Source: a virus. From it: 45,423 nt of DNA. Each line of letters begins with the position of its first letter. The stretch's first letter is position 1. Shown one piece after another: positions 29,020 through 38,213 of the stretch. The notes beneath the pieces are model-generated. The model was not told the DNA's origin. It searched no databases and was given only the letters and a program-made list of their open reading frames with translations. Location of the stretch: IMG/VR virus record IMGVR_UViG_3300042866_001888, positions 1 through 45,423 of that record, one strand, 5' to 3'. Both the position numbers and the translations under genes were made by a program.

Positions 29020-31887
29020 ATGTCTACGCTGGCTATTGACCGTGTATTCTCAAACGCAACCACAAGCCCATATGATGAGATCCCTTGGAGTAAACGAACT
29101 GTTGTAATCAACGATGATAGTGGCAAGCCACTCTTCGAGCAGAAGGATGTTGAGGCCCCAGCTTCTTGGTCTGATCTCGCGGTCAAGATCGTGGCTAGCA
29201 AGTACTTCTATGGTACGCATGGAACGTCTGAACGTGAGAATTCTGTTCGTAAGCTCATCCATCGTGTAGCTAGAACGATTGCTGATTGGGGTATTGATTC
29301 TGGCTATTTCAATGCGGAAGACGGTGAGGTTTTCTATCAGGAACTTTCTGCTCTGTGCCTCAACCAGTACGGCGTTTTCAACTCGCCAGTGTGGTTCAAC
29401 GTTGGCCTGTGGCACCAATACAAGGCCGGCATCAACGGAACTTCAGGAGGTTGGGCCTACAACTACGAGACAGGCCAAGTTGAAAAGCAGACTCTGCCAT
29501 ATCTTCGTCCTCAAGGTTCGGCCTGCTTCATACAAAGTGTGGATGACAACATGGACTCGCTGATGGCTCTGGCTGCGTCTGAGGCGATGCTCTTTAAGTT
29601 TGGCTCTGGTACTGGCACTGACCTGAGCACTATTCGTTCCTCTAAGGAGCGTCTCTCTGGCGGTGGTCGTCCATCTGGTCCGATGTCGTTCCTGAAAGTG
29701 TATGACCAAGTGGCCAACACCATCAAGTCCGGTGGCAAGACACGTCGTGCTGCGAAGATGAACACACTTCGTGATTGGCACCCTGACATCGAGGAGTTTA
29801 TTGTGGCCAAGATGAAGGAGGAGAAGAAAGCCCACGCTCTTATCGATGCTGGCTATGATGGCTCCTTCAACGGTGAGGCTTACGGCACGGTGGCTTACCA
29901 GAACGAGAACCTCTCAGTTCGTGTCAGTGACGAGTTCATGAACGCGGCCATCAACGGTGAGAAGTGGCCGACACGAGCGGTGACAACTGGTAGTGTGGTT
30001 GAGGAGAAAGACGCCTCCAAACTTCTCGACCAGATCGCTGAAGGAACTTGGGTTTGTGGTGACCCTGGTTTGCAGTACGACGGAGCCATTCAACGTTGGC
30101 ACACTTGCAAGGGAACAGAGCCAATCCACTCCACCAACCCATGCTCAGAGTATATCTTCCTCAACAACACAGCCTGCAACCTGGCCTCGTTGAACCTGAT
30201 GAAGTTCCGCACTGAGGACGGTCAGTTTGACATTACTAAGTTCAAGGCTGCGGCTCGTATCTTCATTATTGCCCAAGAGATTCTGGTTGATTCGGCCTCC
30301 TATCCAACCAAGCTTATCGCTGAGAACTCTCACATCTTCCGTACACTGGGTCTTGGCTACGCAAATCTTGGCTCACTCATCATGAGCTATGGTCTGCCTT
30401 ACGATTCTAAAGAAGGCAACACAATGGCTGGTTCGTTGGCGGCCCTTATGACTGGTGTGGCTTACACCACGTCAGCTGAGATCGCCTCAGTCAAGGGACC
30501 ATTCTCTGGGTACAACGATGCCCGTTGCTCTCACATTCAGAAACCTCTGGCTCCCTCCAACAAGGAGTCAATGCTTGAAGTGATTCGTGCTCACAGCGCA
30601 GCCGCTGATAAGCTCGACTCGTCACTGAAACTTCCGGCTAATCTTAGCGATGTCATTGCAGAGGCCAAGTCTTCATGGAAGTCTGCCTATCAGGAGGGTC
30701 TGAATCACGGCTATCGTAATGCTCAAGTTACTGTGGTTGCTCCCACAGGCACCATTGCCTTCATGATGGACTGTGACACCACAGGCATTGAACCGGACAT
30801 CGCCCTGGTGAAGTACAAGACACTTGCCGGTGGCGGTCACTTGAAGATTGTCAACAACACAGTGCCGACTGCTTTGAAGCAGTTGGGTTACTCCAGTGCT
30901 GACATTGCCCGTATCACTGATTACATCTTCAAGCACGATACTATTGAAGATGTTGAAGGTGAGACAAGCGGCTTGCTGGCTTACCACCTTCCTGTGTTTG
31001 ACTGTGCTTTCAAGGCAGCCAAAGGCCAACGCTCCATTCCTTGGATGGCCCACCTCAATGTGATGGCCGCTGTTCAACCGTTCATCTCTGGAGCCATCTC
31101 CAAGACAGTCAACATGCCAGGCAATGCCACGGCAAATGACATTCGCAACGCGTACATTGAGGCCTGGAAACTTGGTCTGAAGTGTGTGGCTATCTATCGC
31201 GATGGCTCCAAGCGTTCTCAGCCTCTTAACACATCGTCAAACGCAGACACGGCTGATACCTCTGCTTTGAAAGCGCTGGAGGCCAAAGTGGCTCAGTTGG
31301 AGTCAGCCCTGCACCAGGTCACAACCAAGGGCGGACCATATCGTGAGCGTCTGCAAGACACTCGTGAGGCCCTTACCCACAAGTTCAACATCAGTGGCCA
31401 AGAGGGTTATGCCACTGTGGGTCTCTACGATGACGGACGCCCCGGTGAACTCTTCATCCAAATGGCCAAGGAGGGTTCTACTATGGGTGGCCTGATGGAC
31501 GCCATTGGAACCTTGACTTCAATCTCCTTGCAGTATGGAGTGCCTCTTCAGACGTTGGTTGACAAGTTCTCACACCAACGTTTTGAACCTCATGGTTACA
31601 CTAGTAATCCGAAGATCAGAACTGCAAGTTCAATCATCGACTACATCTTCCGTTGGATGGAAAGCGAATTTCCGGACAATGGAAAACATGAGAAAACCTT
31701 TGATGTCAGCTCGGGTTCTGCCCAGAAACCCGCGCCTGTTACAATGGTTGAAGGCGCAACCAAATCCGCCAGCACTTCCACATACAAGAGCGGCCAGTGC
31801 TGCACGACGTGCGGCAGCTCCAATGTTCAAATCAGTGGCACATGTGCAACATGCACTAACTGTGGCACCAGCCTGGGTTGCTCATAG
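29020..31887 (+). CDS. nrdJ: Class II (B12-dependent) ribonucleotide reductase
   Basis: 955 residues. 'NSPVWFNVGLW' and 'ACFIQSVDDNMDSL' (first redox Cys), 'STNPCSEYIFLNNTACNLASLNL' with catalytic Asn-x-Cys-x-Glu, and 'PTGTIAFMMDCDTTGIEPD' mark the adenosylcobalamin-dependent NrdJ class. The C-terminus holds a TSCPD-type domain ('FIQMAKEGSTMGGLMDAIG') and a Cys-rich zinc ribbon with redox cysteines. It reduces ribonucleotides to deoxyribonucleotides for phage DNA synthesis without needing a separate radical-generating subunit or oxygen. The host must supply B12. Complete by length. Confidence 0.95.
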   Translation: MSTLAIDRVFSNATTSPYDEIPWSKRTVVINDDSGKPLFEQKDVEAPASWSDLAVKIVASKYFYGTHGTSERENSVRKLIHRVARTIADWGIDSGYFNAEDGEVFYQELSALCLNQYGVFNSPVWFNVGLWHQYKAGINGTSGGWAYNYETGQVEKQTLPYLRPQGSACFIQSVDDNMDSLMALAASEAMLFKFGSGTGTDLSTIRSSKERLSGGGRPSGPMSFLKVYDQVANTIKSGGKTRRAAKMNTLRDWHPDIEEFIVAKMKEEKKAHALIDAGYDGSFNGEAYGTVAYQNENLSVRVSDEFMNAAINGEKWPTRAVTTGSVVEEKDASKLLDQIAEGTWVCGDPGLQYDGAIQRWHTCKGTEPIHSTNPCSEYIFLNNTACNLASLNLMKFRTEDGQFDITKFKAAARIFIIAQEILVDSASYPTKLIAENSHIFRTLGLGYANLGSLIMSYGLPYDSKEGNTMAGSLAALMTGVAYTTSAEIASVKGPFSGYNDARCSHIQKPLAPSNKESMLEVIRAHSAAADKLDSSLKLPANLSDVIAEAKSSWKSAYQEGLNHGYRNAQVTVVAPTGTIAFMMDCDTTGIEPDIALVKYKTLAGGGHLKIVNNTVPTALKQLGYSSADIARITDYIFKHDTIEDVEGETSGLLAYHLPVFDCAFKAAKGQRSIPWMAHLNVMAAVQPFISGAISKTVNMPGNATANDIRNAYIEAWKLGLKCVAIYRDGSKRSQPLNTSSNADTADTSALKALEAKVAQLESALHQVTTKGGPYRERLQDTREALTHKFNISGQEGYATVGLYDDGRPGELFIQMAKEGSTMGGLMDAIGTLTSISLQYGVPLQTLVDKFSHQRFEPHGYTSNPKIRTASSIIDYIFRWMESEFPDNGKHEKTFDVSSGSAQKPAPVTMVEGATKSASTSTYKSGQCCTTCGSSNVQISGTCATCTNCGTSLGCS

Positions 31888-31894
31888 TTAGTCT

Positions 31895-32227
31895 GTGCTT
31901 ATTGGTATCATAATTCAGGCCACACTTCTGTGTGAACTGGTATTCATGGCCATTACTAGTTTCCGGATAATTCTGGACACTAGTAATGTGCCATGGCTTC
32001 GTTTTGTAAAGCCACTTGTGTTTCTACACCTCCTGGTTTGCTGGTGTCAAACTGCGTTGGTGTCGCTCATCTACTGGACAACTCCCGTCAAGTGGCCATT
32101 CCTTGTGGCAGTGGGTGTGCTTGTTTTGACAGATGTGCTGTTATTATGGCTGTATAGCTTCATAAAGAAGACCTATGGGCGAGCCAAGACAAGAAAAGCT
32201 TCAACACTTTTTAAGCACCTACGGTGA
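31895..32227 (+). CDS. Membrane protein, holin candidate
   Basis: 110 residues from GTG 31895, preceded by TAGTTAGTCT. Three hydrophobic segments (about residues 2-26, 38-62 and 67-90) and a basic C-terminus fit a class I-type holin, which would permeabilise the membrane at lysis. The next gene overlaps it by 53 bases and has a membrane-anchored coiled coil. Holin is an inference from topology and neighbour only. Confidence 0.55.
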   Translation: MLIGIIIQATLLCELVFMAITSFRIILDTSNVPWLRFVKPLVFLHLLVCWCQTALVSLIYWTTPVKWPFLVAVGVLVLTDVLLLWLYSFIKKTYGRAKTRKASTLFKHLR

Positions 32228-32501
32228 GTGGGTCTACCGGTTCGCAGTCATACTGGGATTTGTGGCAGTACTGTGGTTGAACCAAAACTACGTTACAAAG
32301 TCAGACTTCTCCAATGAGATCAAGTCATTGAGACAAGACATCACACAAGGCCAGCAGCAAATAAACAGCCGCATTGACGCCCTTGTCAATAGCGTCAATG
32401 CGGCTAATACAGCCATCGCAGTTACTCAGCAGCGTCAGTCTGAGCTGGATGATCTGAAGCAGCGGATTCGAGATCTTGAGCGGGAGAATCGGCAGAAGTA
32501 G
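32175..32501 (+). CDS. Membrane-anchored coiled-coil protein (inner spanin candidate)
   Basis: 108 residues. A single membrane helix (about residues 19-35, 'VYRFAVILGFVAVLWL') is followed by a long coiled coil to the C-terminus ('EIKSLRQDITQGQQQINSRI', 'DDLKQRIRDLERENRQK'). This is the shape of phage inner-membrane spanins, which span the periplasm; no outer spanin was found. It overlaps the gene before it and, tail to tail, the minus-strand gene after it. Confidence 0.6.
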   Translation: MGEPRQEKLQHFLSTYGEWVYRFAVILGFVAVLWLNQNYVTKSDFSNEIKSLRQDITQGQQQINSRIDALVNSVNAANTAIAVTQQRQSELDDLKQRIRDLERENRQK

Positions 32502-33012
32502 TCCTGGCCAAAACTTCGGCCGATCGATAGACAGAGATAGCATTCCATGTCTCTCGTGTAAAGAATGAGTGGCCAGAAAGCCTCTTTCTGTTGGGCAATG
32601 TGCACCACTCAAACGCATTGGCCAGACGCCAAATGATGGACCTCAGTTGAGTTTCAGAGATTGAGTTTGGCAGAACTTCATTGCGTAAAATCACCTCCAC
32701 ACTTCTGTCTTCTGGAGGTGGAATCCTTATACGATTGTGAGACAACACATTTCGATATTCCGCGCCATAGTGATAAGGATTTCTTGGCACGTGCTCATTG
32801 GGGAAGACAAACTTCCATGACTTGTTCAGCACAGCACAGAAATTCTTGATGATCTCCTCTGAGACATCAAGTGGAGGTTGAGACTGACAGTGGTCCAGAA
32901 CGAATTTCAACACCAAGTGTGGATTCTCTGGAATCACCATGTTTTCCTGGCCTTGGACTGTATTTTCGATGTGTTGGCTAACACCGATTCCACTAACCAA
33001 AAAGAATTTCAC
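32422..33012 (-). CDS. Hypothetical protein
   Basis: 196 residues from GTG 33012 on the minus strand, six bases after a promoter -10 box. Middle part: 'EEIIKNFCAVLNKSWKFVFP' and 'RNPYHYGAEYRNVLSHNRIRIPP'; the C-terminal 30 residues are Ala/Ser-rich and probably unstructured. No family recognised. It converges with and overlaps the spanin-like gene by 80 bases. Confidence 0.68.
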   Translation of the reverse strand: MKFFLVSGIGVSQHIENTVQGQENMVIPENPHLVLKFVLDHCQSQPPLDVSEEIIKNFCAVLNKSWKFVFPNEHVPRNPYHYGAEYRNVLSHNRIRIPPPEDRSVEVILRNEVLPNSISETQLRSIIWRLANAFEWCTLPNRKRLSGHSFFTRETWNAISVYRSAEVLARTTSADSPAQDLESAASDHPAQTDAAE

Positions 33013-33018
33013 GGTCTG

Positions 33019-33047
33019 ACCCTACCCAACCCAGAGAAAGATGTAAA
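33019..33047 (-). promoter_or_regulatory. Sigma70-like phage promoter (minus strand)
   Basis: Read on the minus strand: TTTACA (33047-33042), 17-base spacer with CTCTGGGT, TAGGGT (33024-33019), six bases, GTG 33012. Confidence 0.75.
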
Positions 33048-33051
33048 CAAC

Positions 33052-33333
33052 TTACTCAGACTTACCGAGCCCGTTCCTTATGGTCAGGAGATCTCCCTGC
33101 AACTTCTTGATCTTCTCAATTTGCTCTGCCAAGTTGGTGTTCGAACTGTCCATAAAGACGTACTGGCCTGAAAGCTTGGTATTTTCTGGGTCTATCTGCT
33201 TTCTCAAGACCAAGTCTCCTCTGGCCCTGGCTAGGAGATAGTGGACAGTCTCCAGGGTGTTTACTGCAGCTTTGATTCCCTGCGCTGCAGACTTAACACT
33301 GAGGTCTAGCAACAATTTCTCGTTCTCTGTCAT
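33052..33333 (-). CDS. Small helical hypothetical protein
   Basis: 93 residues, two predicted long helices ('LLLDLSVKSAAQGIKAAVNTLETVHYLLA' and 'AEQIEKIKKLQGDLLTIRNGL') suggesting a helical hairpin or coiled coil. Its start is divergent from the baseplate gene 27 bases away. Confidence 0.68.
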   Translation of the reverse strand: MTENEKLLLDLSVKSAAQGIKAAVNTLETVHYLLARARGDLVLRKQIDPENTKLSGQYVFMDSSNTNLAEQIEKIKKLQGDLLTIRNGLGKSE

Positions 33334-33359
33334 GCTGTAAAGAACAGCGTATTTATTCT

Positions 33360-35717
33360 GTGAACGAAGACACGCTACGGTACGTCCAACTGGATTACTC
33401 TGCTAACAGGGATGCCCTGATTCAGCGGATAAGATCTCGTTGGCCAGGTGAGTGGAATGATTTCATGGCCAGTAACATTGGCATGACCCTGGTCGACCTG
33501 ATGGCTTGGAACCTTACAACAAGCTCATTTCTCATTAACCGCCAGGTGTCAGAGATGTTTGTGTCCACGATGACTCTGCGTGAGTCAGCCATTCGCATTG
33601 GCAGTCTAGTGGGATACAATCTGGCCAGTGCCAAGCCAGCAACTGTGCTGTGTGAGGCTTCTATTGAGTCTGCCATTGCCAATAATGTGACCATTCCAAA
33701 TGGTTCACTGATTCGAACTGTTACCAACCTACCCTTTGAGGTGGTTGGTGATTACACCATCGAAGCTGGCAACACGACTCCAGTTCAGACTGTGGCGATC
33801 TTTAGCGTGACAGCCACAGGCAATACTGTGGTTCCAAGCCAAGTCACAGCCCAAGGAGGTTCATACTACATCGACCTTGTTGACACATCTATCAACTTGC
33901 TTGAGTACCTCACAGTGGGTCAAACCATCCAGTTGATCTCTAACAGCACCCTTGTTGATACGACTCCACATATCATCCAACAGATATCCTCGTCTGAGGG
34001 AGCCATCAGCAACAATCGTATCATTCTTGCCTCGCCCTTGACTGGCACATTTGCTCTTACAACCTTTGATGCTCAAGCATACGAGAGTCGCATCCAGTTG
34101 GTTCAAGGCCAAACAGTAGTGGAGAAGTTCGTATCACCTGCTGCCATACAGGAGGGTTTCATTCTTCGTCTCAACTATCCACAAGTCATCGACGGGTCTG
34201 TTAAAGTGGTGGTCAACGACCAGACTTGGACTCAGTTTACATCCATCTATCTGGCTTCGAGTCAAGACCCAGCGTATGTTGTAAAGACTCTTCCAGATGA
34301 AGTTACCATCATTCAGTTTGGCAATGGAAAGTTTGGCCAGATAATCCCAGTGGATGCCACGATTGTTGTGACATACCGTGTGGGCGGTGGCACCATTGGC
34401 AACATTCCTACTGGAGCGATTGGTTCGTCTTTGAATGGCATCATTGATAGCACTCAAAATCCGATAACCATAAATCTGCAAAACAACACAGCCTCTGGCC
34501 AAGGTGGCCAAAACAAGGAGACTGTGGATCAAGCCAGAGATCTTATACCAGCTTACACTCAGACAAACAACAGAGCAGTCACACTCACTGACTGGCAATC
34601 GTTGGCCTCCAACTACTCTGACCCAGTGTATGGTTCAGTGTCGTATGCCCGTGCCTCCACGAAGAGCTCCAATTCCTTGCTTGAGGGCAACATTGTGGTT
34701 GTCTATGCTTGGACGACAGGTGCCTCTGGTGGTCTTACAAATCTTTCACCCCAGCTCAAAGCCTCGCTGAAGGACTACTTGTTAGAGCATGCCATTGCCA
34801 CTGATTATGTGATTGTGGGTGACGGCTCAAGTCGCCCAATACCAATCAGCCTTCAGTTTAAGACAAACCCTGGCTTTGATGTGGCGTCTGTGACTCGTTC
34901 ACTGGCTTCAGCCGTAACAGCATTTGTATCTTCACTGACTCCAGGAGCCACCGTTGTTCAGTCGAACCTGATCACCACACTGAACAGTGTCTCTGGTGTG
35001 AATCATGTGGACATGGCCACGCCCATAGCTAACCTGTCACCTTCAGGCCCAAATGAGCTGTTCACCACAATCCAAGATGACTTCATCTACTCGATCGATC
35101 GCATCTACGCAGGTGTGGTTGCCACAAGTCCTTTGGATGAGAATGCTGCGCTCACCATCTACACAGCCCAAATCCCAGTCTCTCCTGTGGCTCCTTGGTC
35201 AGTAAAGATGTATGTTGGCTCAACTGAGTTGGCCGTGATCCCTGATACGCAACCAGGCTTCGCCAGACTGTATCGTGAGGGCATCCTTTCAGTGTCAGAC
35301 CAATATCGGTCAACCATAAACCTGTTGACTGGTCTGGTTACCCTTTACGTTGTGGGCTCACCCTCTGACATGACCATGAGACTGGTATCACTGCAAGGCT
35401 ATGATCAAGAGAAAGTCACAGACATTTACATCGGCTATGTGGGTGTAAACAGCCAGGCCAAACGCCGCGAGATACGAAACGCCCTCAGAACCTGGCTGAA
35501 TGGGTTTGGTGTTGGATCAGCTCTTTACGCCAGTGAAGTCACTGGCGTGGTTCAGTCCAAAGCCAATATCACTGATGTTGTGGCCAATGTCAGTGATGTG
35601 ACTTCTGTCTCAAGAGTCTCCATTGGCACTCCTGGGAACACTAGTCTAAAACTCACTGCTGGCATCACGGAGATTATCCGTCCTGGCAACATTGTTATCA
35701 ACAACTCGATTGATTAA
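33360..35717 (+). CDS. Baseplate J-like protein
   Basis: 785 residues from GTG 33360. The N-terminal 'WNDFMASNIGMTLVDLMAWNLTTSSFLINRQVSEMFVSTMTLRESAIRIGSLVGY' is the classic opening of baseplate J-like/gp6-type proteins, and 'FGNGKFGQIIPVDATIVVTYRVGGG' is their mid-domain. The rest is beta-rich repeats. It would form part of the baseplate wedge of a contractile tail, hence the myovirus call. TATTTA four bases upstream of the start may be a late promoter element. Confidence 0.88.
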   Translation: MNEDTLRYVQLDYSANRDALIQRIRSRWPGEWNDFMASNIGMTLVDLMAWNLTTSSFLINRQVSEMFVSTMTLRESAIRIGSLVGYNLASAKPATVLCEASIESAIANNVTIPNGSLIRTVTNLPFEVVGDYTIEAGNTTPVQTVAIFSVTATGNTVVPSQVTAQGGSYYIDLVDTSINLLEYLTVGQTIQLISNSTLVDTTPHIIQQISSSEGAISNNRIILASPLTGTFALTTFDAQAYESRIQLVQGQTVVEKFVSPAAIQEGFILRLNYPQVIDGSVKVVVNDQTWTQFTSIYLASSQDPAYVVKTLPDEVTIIQFGNGKFGQIIPVDATIVVTYRVGGGTIGNIPTGAIGSSLNGIIDSTQNPITINLQNNTASGQGGQNKETVDQARDLIPAYTQTNNRAVTLTDWQSLASNYSDPVYGSVSYARASTKSSNSLLEGNIVVVYAWTTGASGGLTNLSPQLKASLKDYLLEHAIATDYVIVGDGSSRPIPISLQFKTNPGFDVASVTRSLASAVTAFVSSLTPGATVVQSNLITTLNSVSGVNHVDMATPIANLSPSGPNELFTTIQDDFIYSIDRIYAGVVATSPLDENAALTIYTAQIPVSPVAPWSVKMYVGSTELAVIPDTQPGFARLYREGILSVSDQYRSTINLLTGLVTLYVVGSPSDMTMRLVSLQGYDQEKVTDIYIGYVGVNSQAKRREIRNALRTWLNGFGVGSALYASEVTGVVQSKANITDVVANVSDVTSVSRVSIGTPGNTSLKLTAGITEIIRPGNIVINNSID

Positions 35718-36011
35718 GCACGAGGTAAACACCTTCTCAGGTCTGTGATGCCCATCACGGATGATTTCCATGGTGGGTTTGTTGACACGCTTAAAAGGCA
35801 AGCTGATAGTAAGAGGATCCGTATCCTTGATAAATGACACCATCAGCTTACTGTTTTTCACCCTCTCTTGAGATTTTGTGACTGATGGCTTGAATGGAAC
35901 GTGATCAAGAACAAAGTTTACTTTTCTGATGCAATTGGCGCACAGCGACGAGTTCAGTATGTCAGCTCGGTATTTTTCAATCTCCCTCTGACAATTCAGG
36001 CATTTTTTCAT
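35646..36011 (-). CDS. Zinc-binding hypothetical protein coupled to the glutamine amidotransferase
   Basis: 121 residues on the minus strand. 'KKCLNCQREIEKYRADILNSSLCANC' gives two CxxC pairs at the N-terminus, a small zinc knuckle. The start overlaps the stop of the amidotransferase gene by four bases, so it is translated from that transcript. Its 3' end overlaps the baseplate gene by 72 bases. Function unknown, perhaps a partner of the amidotransferase. Confidence 0.75.
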   Translation of the reverse strand: MKKCLNCQREIEKYRADILNSSLCANCIRKVNFVLDHVPFKPSVTKSQERVKNSKLMVSFIKDTDPLTISLPFKRVNKPTMEIIRDGHHRPEKVFTSCLINRVVDNNVARTDNLRDASSEF

Positions 36012-37120
36012 ACGGCCTGAGATGAGAATTCGTCTTGAGTGGGATGCTCATACACATTCACGGCTCCTTCATCGACCAGTCCATTGATGTCGAGACGATA
36101 AATGTGGCCCTCCTTGTAGTCCTCATATTCGACTGCGCACTCGATGTTATCATCCAGCTTGTTGAGTGCGTTGGAGATGATTTCACGAGTGGAAGCCACC
36201 AAGGTCAGGATCTTGATCCCTTGGTCGTTGGATTCCTCAATGAGCTTGCCTTTGGACGTGAATGACTGACACTTCCAACGCCAAGTAATCTTGGCTGACA
36301 CAGCCTCTTTGCCGTATCGCATAGTATAGACTTCAGGGCCACGACTGGTTCGGCTAATCCAGACGAGAGCCATGCACCCCTCGACCAGACGAAAATCACG
36401 TGCGTTGATAAAGGGACCCAACACCTGTGAGTCGGTGGTAATATCAGCAGCGTATTTCGTACAGTCTGCTGACTTAAGCAATTGCCTCATGGGCAAATTC
36501 AGAAAAGCCTGCTCATCAAGCCCAGTCTTAGATCCAAAAGTGGACCAGAGATAATCAGCCTGTTGAAAGTTGCCAAGTGCCCAAAAATCTCTGACTGCAA
36601 TAGACAGTGCCTTGCAATTGGCATCGATGTCATTGACAAAATCGATAAGTCCGTCAGTGATGCTGTCAACCATGGCATCAGTGCCAGCATCCTTCAAGGA
36701 TTCCTTGACTGAGTTCTTGACGATGCCTTTGAAGTGCTCAACCAGAGTCATCTTCAAAGCCTTCCAGTTTTCAACTCGACCATTGTGAGCGAAGTAGAGT
36801 CCCCAGTATCCGTAGGGATGTGCATTTCTGCTGTCAATAGGCATTCCAGGAGAGGCACGTCGAGTATGGCCAATGCCAGTGGGCGACCTGCGTGCCTGAC
36901 TAAGGATCTTCTGTACGTCTTCATCCTTGACAAACGATGATGGATCCAAAACGTCTTTGTAGGCACCAATGGCATTGTATTCCTGCTTCTCCTTCACATC
37001 CTTAAAGGACCCATAGAAAGCAATTCCAGTGGAATCTTTACCACGAGAACCACTCTCAATGAGAAGGTAGCTGAGAAAACCACGAGGCAACTGACCAGTC
37101 CAACCAATAATAGCGCACAT
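36008..37120 (-). CDS. Class II glutamine amidotransferase domain protein
   Basis: 370 residues on the minus strand. The N-terminus MCAIIGWTG exposes Cys2, the nucleophile of class II (Ntn-type) glutaminases, after Met removal. 'SGSRGKDSTGIAFYG', 'TGIGHTRRASPG', 'NAHPYGYWGLYFAHNGRVEN' are the conserved substrate-binding loops. It hydrolyses glutamine to give ammonia, usually passed to a second active site. No synthase domain follows in the chain, but an amidoligase gene lies next to it on the same strand. Amidoligases paired with class II amidotransferases have been predicted to amidate or cross-link peptides. Confidence 0.9.
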   Translation of the reverse strand: MCAIIGWTGQLPRGFLSYLLIESGSRGKDSTGIAFYGSFKDVKEKQEYNAIGAYKDVLDPSSFVKDEDVQKILSQARRSPTGIGHTRRASPGMPIDSRNAHPYGYWGLYFAHNGRVENWKALKMTLVEHFKGIVKNSVKESLKDAGTDAMVDSITDGLIDFVNDIDANCKALSIAVRDFWALGNFQQADYLWSTFGSKTGLDEQAFLNLPMRQLLKSADCTKYAADITTDSQVLGPFINARDFRLVEGCMALVWISRTSRGPEVYTMRYGKEAVSAKITWRWKCQSFTSKGKLIEESNDQGIKILTLVASTREIISNALNKLDDNIECAVEYEDYKEGHIYRLDINGLVDEGAVNVYEHPTQDEFSSQAV

Positions 37121-37126
37121 ACTCTT

Positions 37127-37154
37127 ATCCTAAGCTCAGGGTATTTAGTGTAAA
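37127..37154 (-). promoter_or_regulatory. Sigma70-like phage promoter for the amidotransferase (minus strand)
   Basis: Minus strand: TTTACA (37154-37149), 16-base spacer with CTGAG, TAGGAT (37132-37127), six bases, ATG 37120. Predicted leaderless mRNA. Confidence 0.72.
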
Positions 37155-37157
37155 CAA

Positions 37158-38177
37158 TTAAGAACGTTCACGAGTCAGAGCAGCCTCTCTGAGAATGTTC
37201 AGATCCTCGTGGGCGATCTCATCAATGACACGACATAGTCTGTAACGATTTCCTGACTGTGTGATGATTCCACGGCTGCTGGTCAAAGCCAGCAGCTTCT
37301 TGGCCATTGGGTAGTTTATGTCAAGACTGGTGGAGATTGAGAAAAGTCCAAGTGGACCAGACTGAAGCAACACCACGAGCCGTGAGATCAGTTCATCCGT
37401 GGGTTGGCCATTCATGATTTCATGACGCCACTTGATCCATTCAACCAGGTTGTGGCCACAACGTGCAAGTTGCCATTGCTCAACAACTTCCAGGAGTCCA
37501 TCTAAGGTTCGTGGACTGTGCGAGGCCAGAATAACCAATCCTGGGTCACGAGCCATGTCAGTTAGAGCCGTCACAAATGTAGACCAACCATAGATGTTAG
37601 CAAATCGTTTAGACGGTGAACCCTGACGAAACTCAACTGAACGGTGGAGCGTATTTGTGCAACGCATCATTGCGAAGTTGATCACTCGATAGGCACGTGA
37701 CCACTTGGCTCGTTCACGATTGGGAGCTGACTCCTCAAGATTAAACTCAGCAATCAGCTGCTCCTTAGACAGATCGTCAGGAAATGGTGGGCAATACCGA
37801 TTGTTTACCCTGGATTCGCCCAACAACGTGTTGATGGCTGGCTGAAAGTGGGTGTACAGCTTAGCCAGGTTAAAAGCATCGTCATGGCTGTAGTCATGGG
37901 CTTGAACGTGGACATGAAATCCACCTCGAGTTGTCAAACCAATCTTGATTTGGTCAAATTCTTCAGCGAAGCGTTGAACAAATGGCATCAGTTGGTTGTA
38001 CTCCACTGCTGGCTCGAGCACAAATTCACGACCATTTCTGAGTGAGCCGTCATGCTTGGCCACCCAATTGACAGGCAGTGGATTGGGCTCACGAAACTGA
38101 GCACTGCCACTGTCATACTCCAACTCTAGACCAACCAGGCGTGACGATTCGTAAACTGGAAGAGGCGCTTCTTGCAT
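37158..38177 (-). CDS. Amidoligase family enzyme, amidoligase 2
   Basis: 339 residues on the minus strand. GLELEY (16-21), KHDGS (41-45), GREFVLEP (49-56), GGFHVHVQ (85-92), 'VNNRYC' (124-129) and 'RSVEFRQG' repeat in order the motifs of amidoligase 1, including the metal- and ATP-binding Glu, His and Arg residues. The CGLH of amidoligase 1 is GGFH here. The C-terminal ~90 residues add a helical region. It lies directly upstream of the amidotransferase gene and has its own promoter, so the two could supply ammonia and ligase function together. Confidence 0.85.
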   Translation of the reverse strand: MQEAPLPVYESSRLVGLELEYDSGSAQFREPNPLPVNWVAKHDGSLRNGREFVLEPAVEYNQLMPFVQRFAEEFDQIKIGLTTRGGFHVHVQAHDYSHDDAFNLAKLYTHFQPAINTLLGESRVNNRYCPPFPDDLSKEQLIAEFNLEESAPNRERAKWSRAYRVINFAMMRCTNTLHRSVEFRQGSPSKRFANIYGWSTFVTALTDMARDPGLVILASHSPRTLDGLLEVVEQWQLARCGHNLVEWIKWRHEIMNGQPTDELISRLVVLLQSGPLGLFSISTSLDINYPMAKKLLALTSSRGIITQSGNRYRLCRVIDEIAHEDLNILREAALTRERS

Positions 38178-38183
38178 GGGCCA

Positions 38184-38211
38184 AGTGTATGGGTTCCTGA
38201 GATTTTGTAAA
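38184..38211 (-). promoter_or_regulatory. Sigma70-like phage promoter for amidoligase 2 (minus strand)
   Basis: Minus strand: TTTACA (38211-38206), 16-base spacer with CTCAGG, TACACT (38189-38184), six bases, ATG 38177. It begins just after the DNA polymerase stop codon. Confidence 0.82.
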
Positions 38212-38213
38212 CA

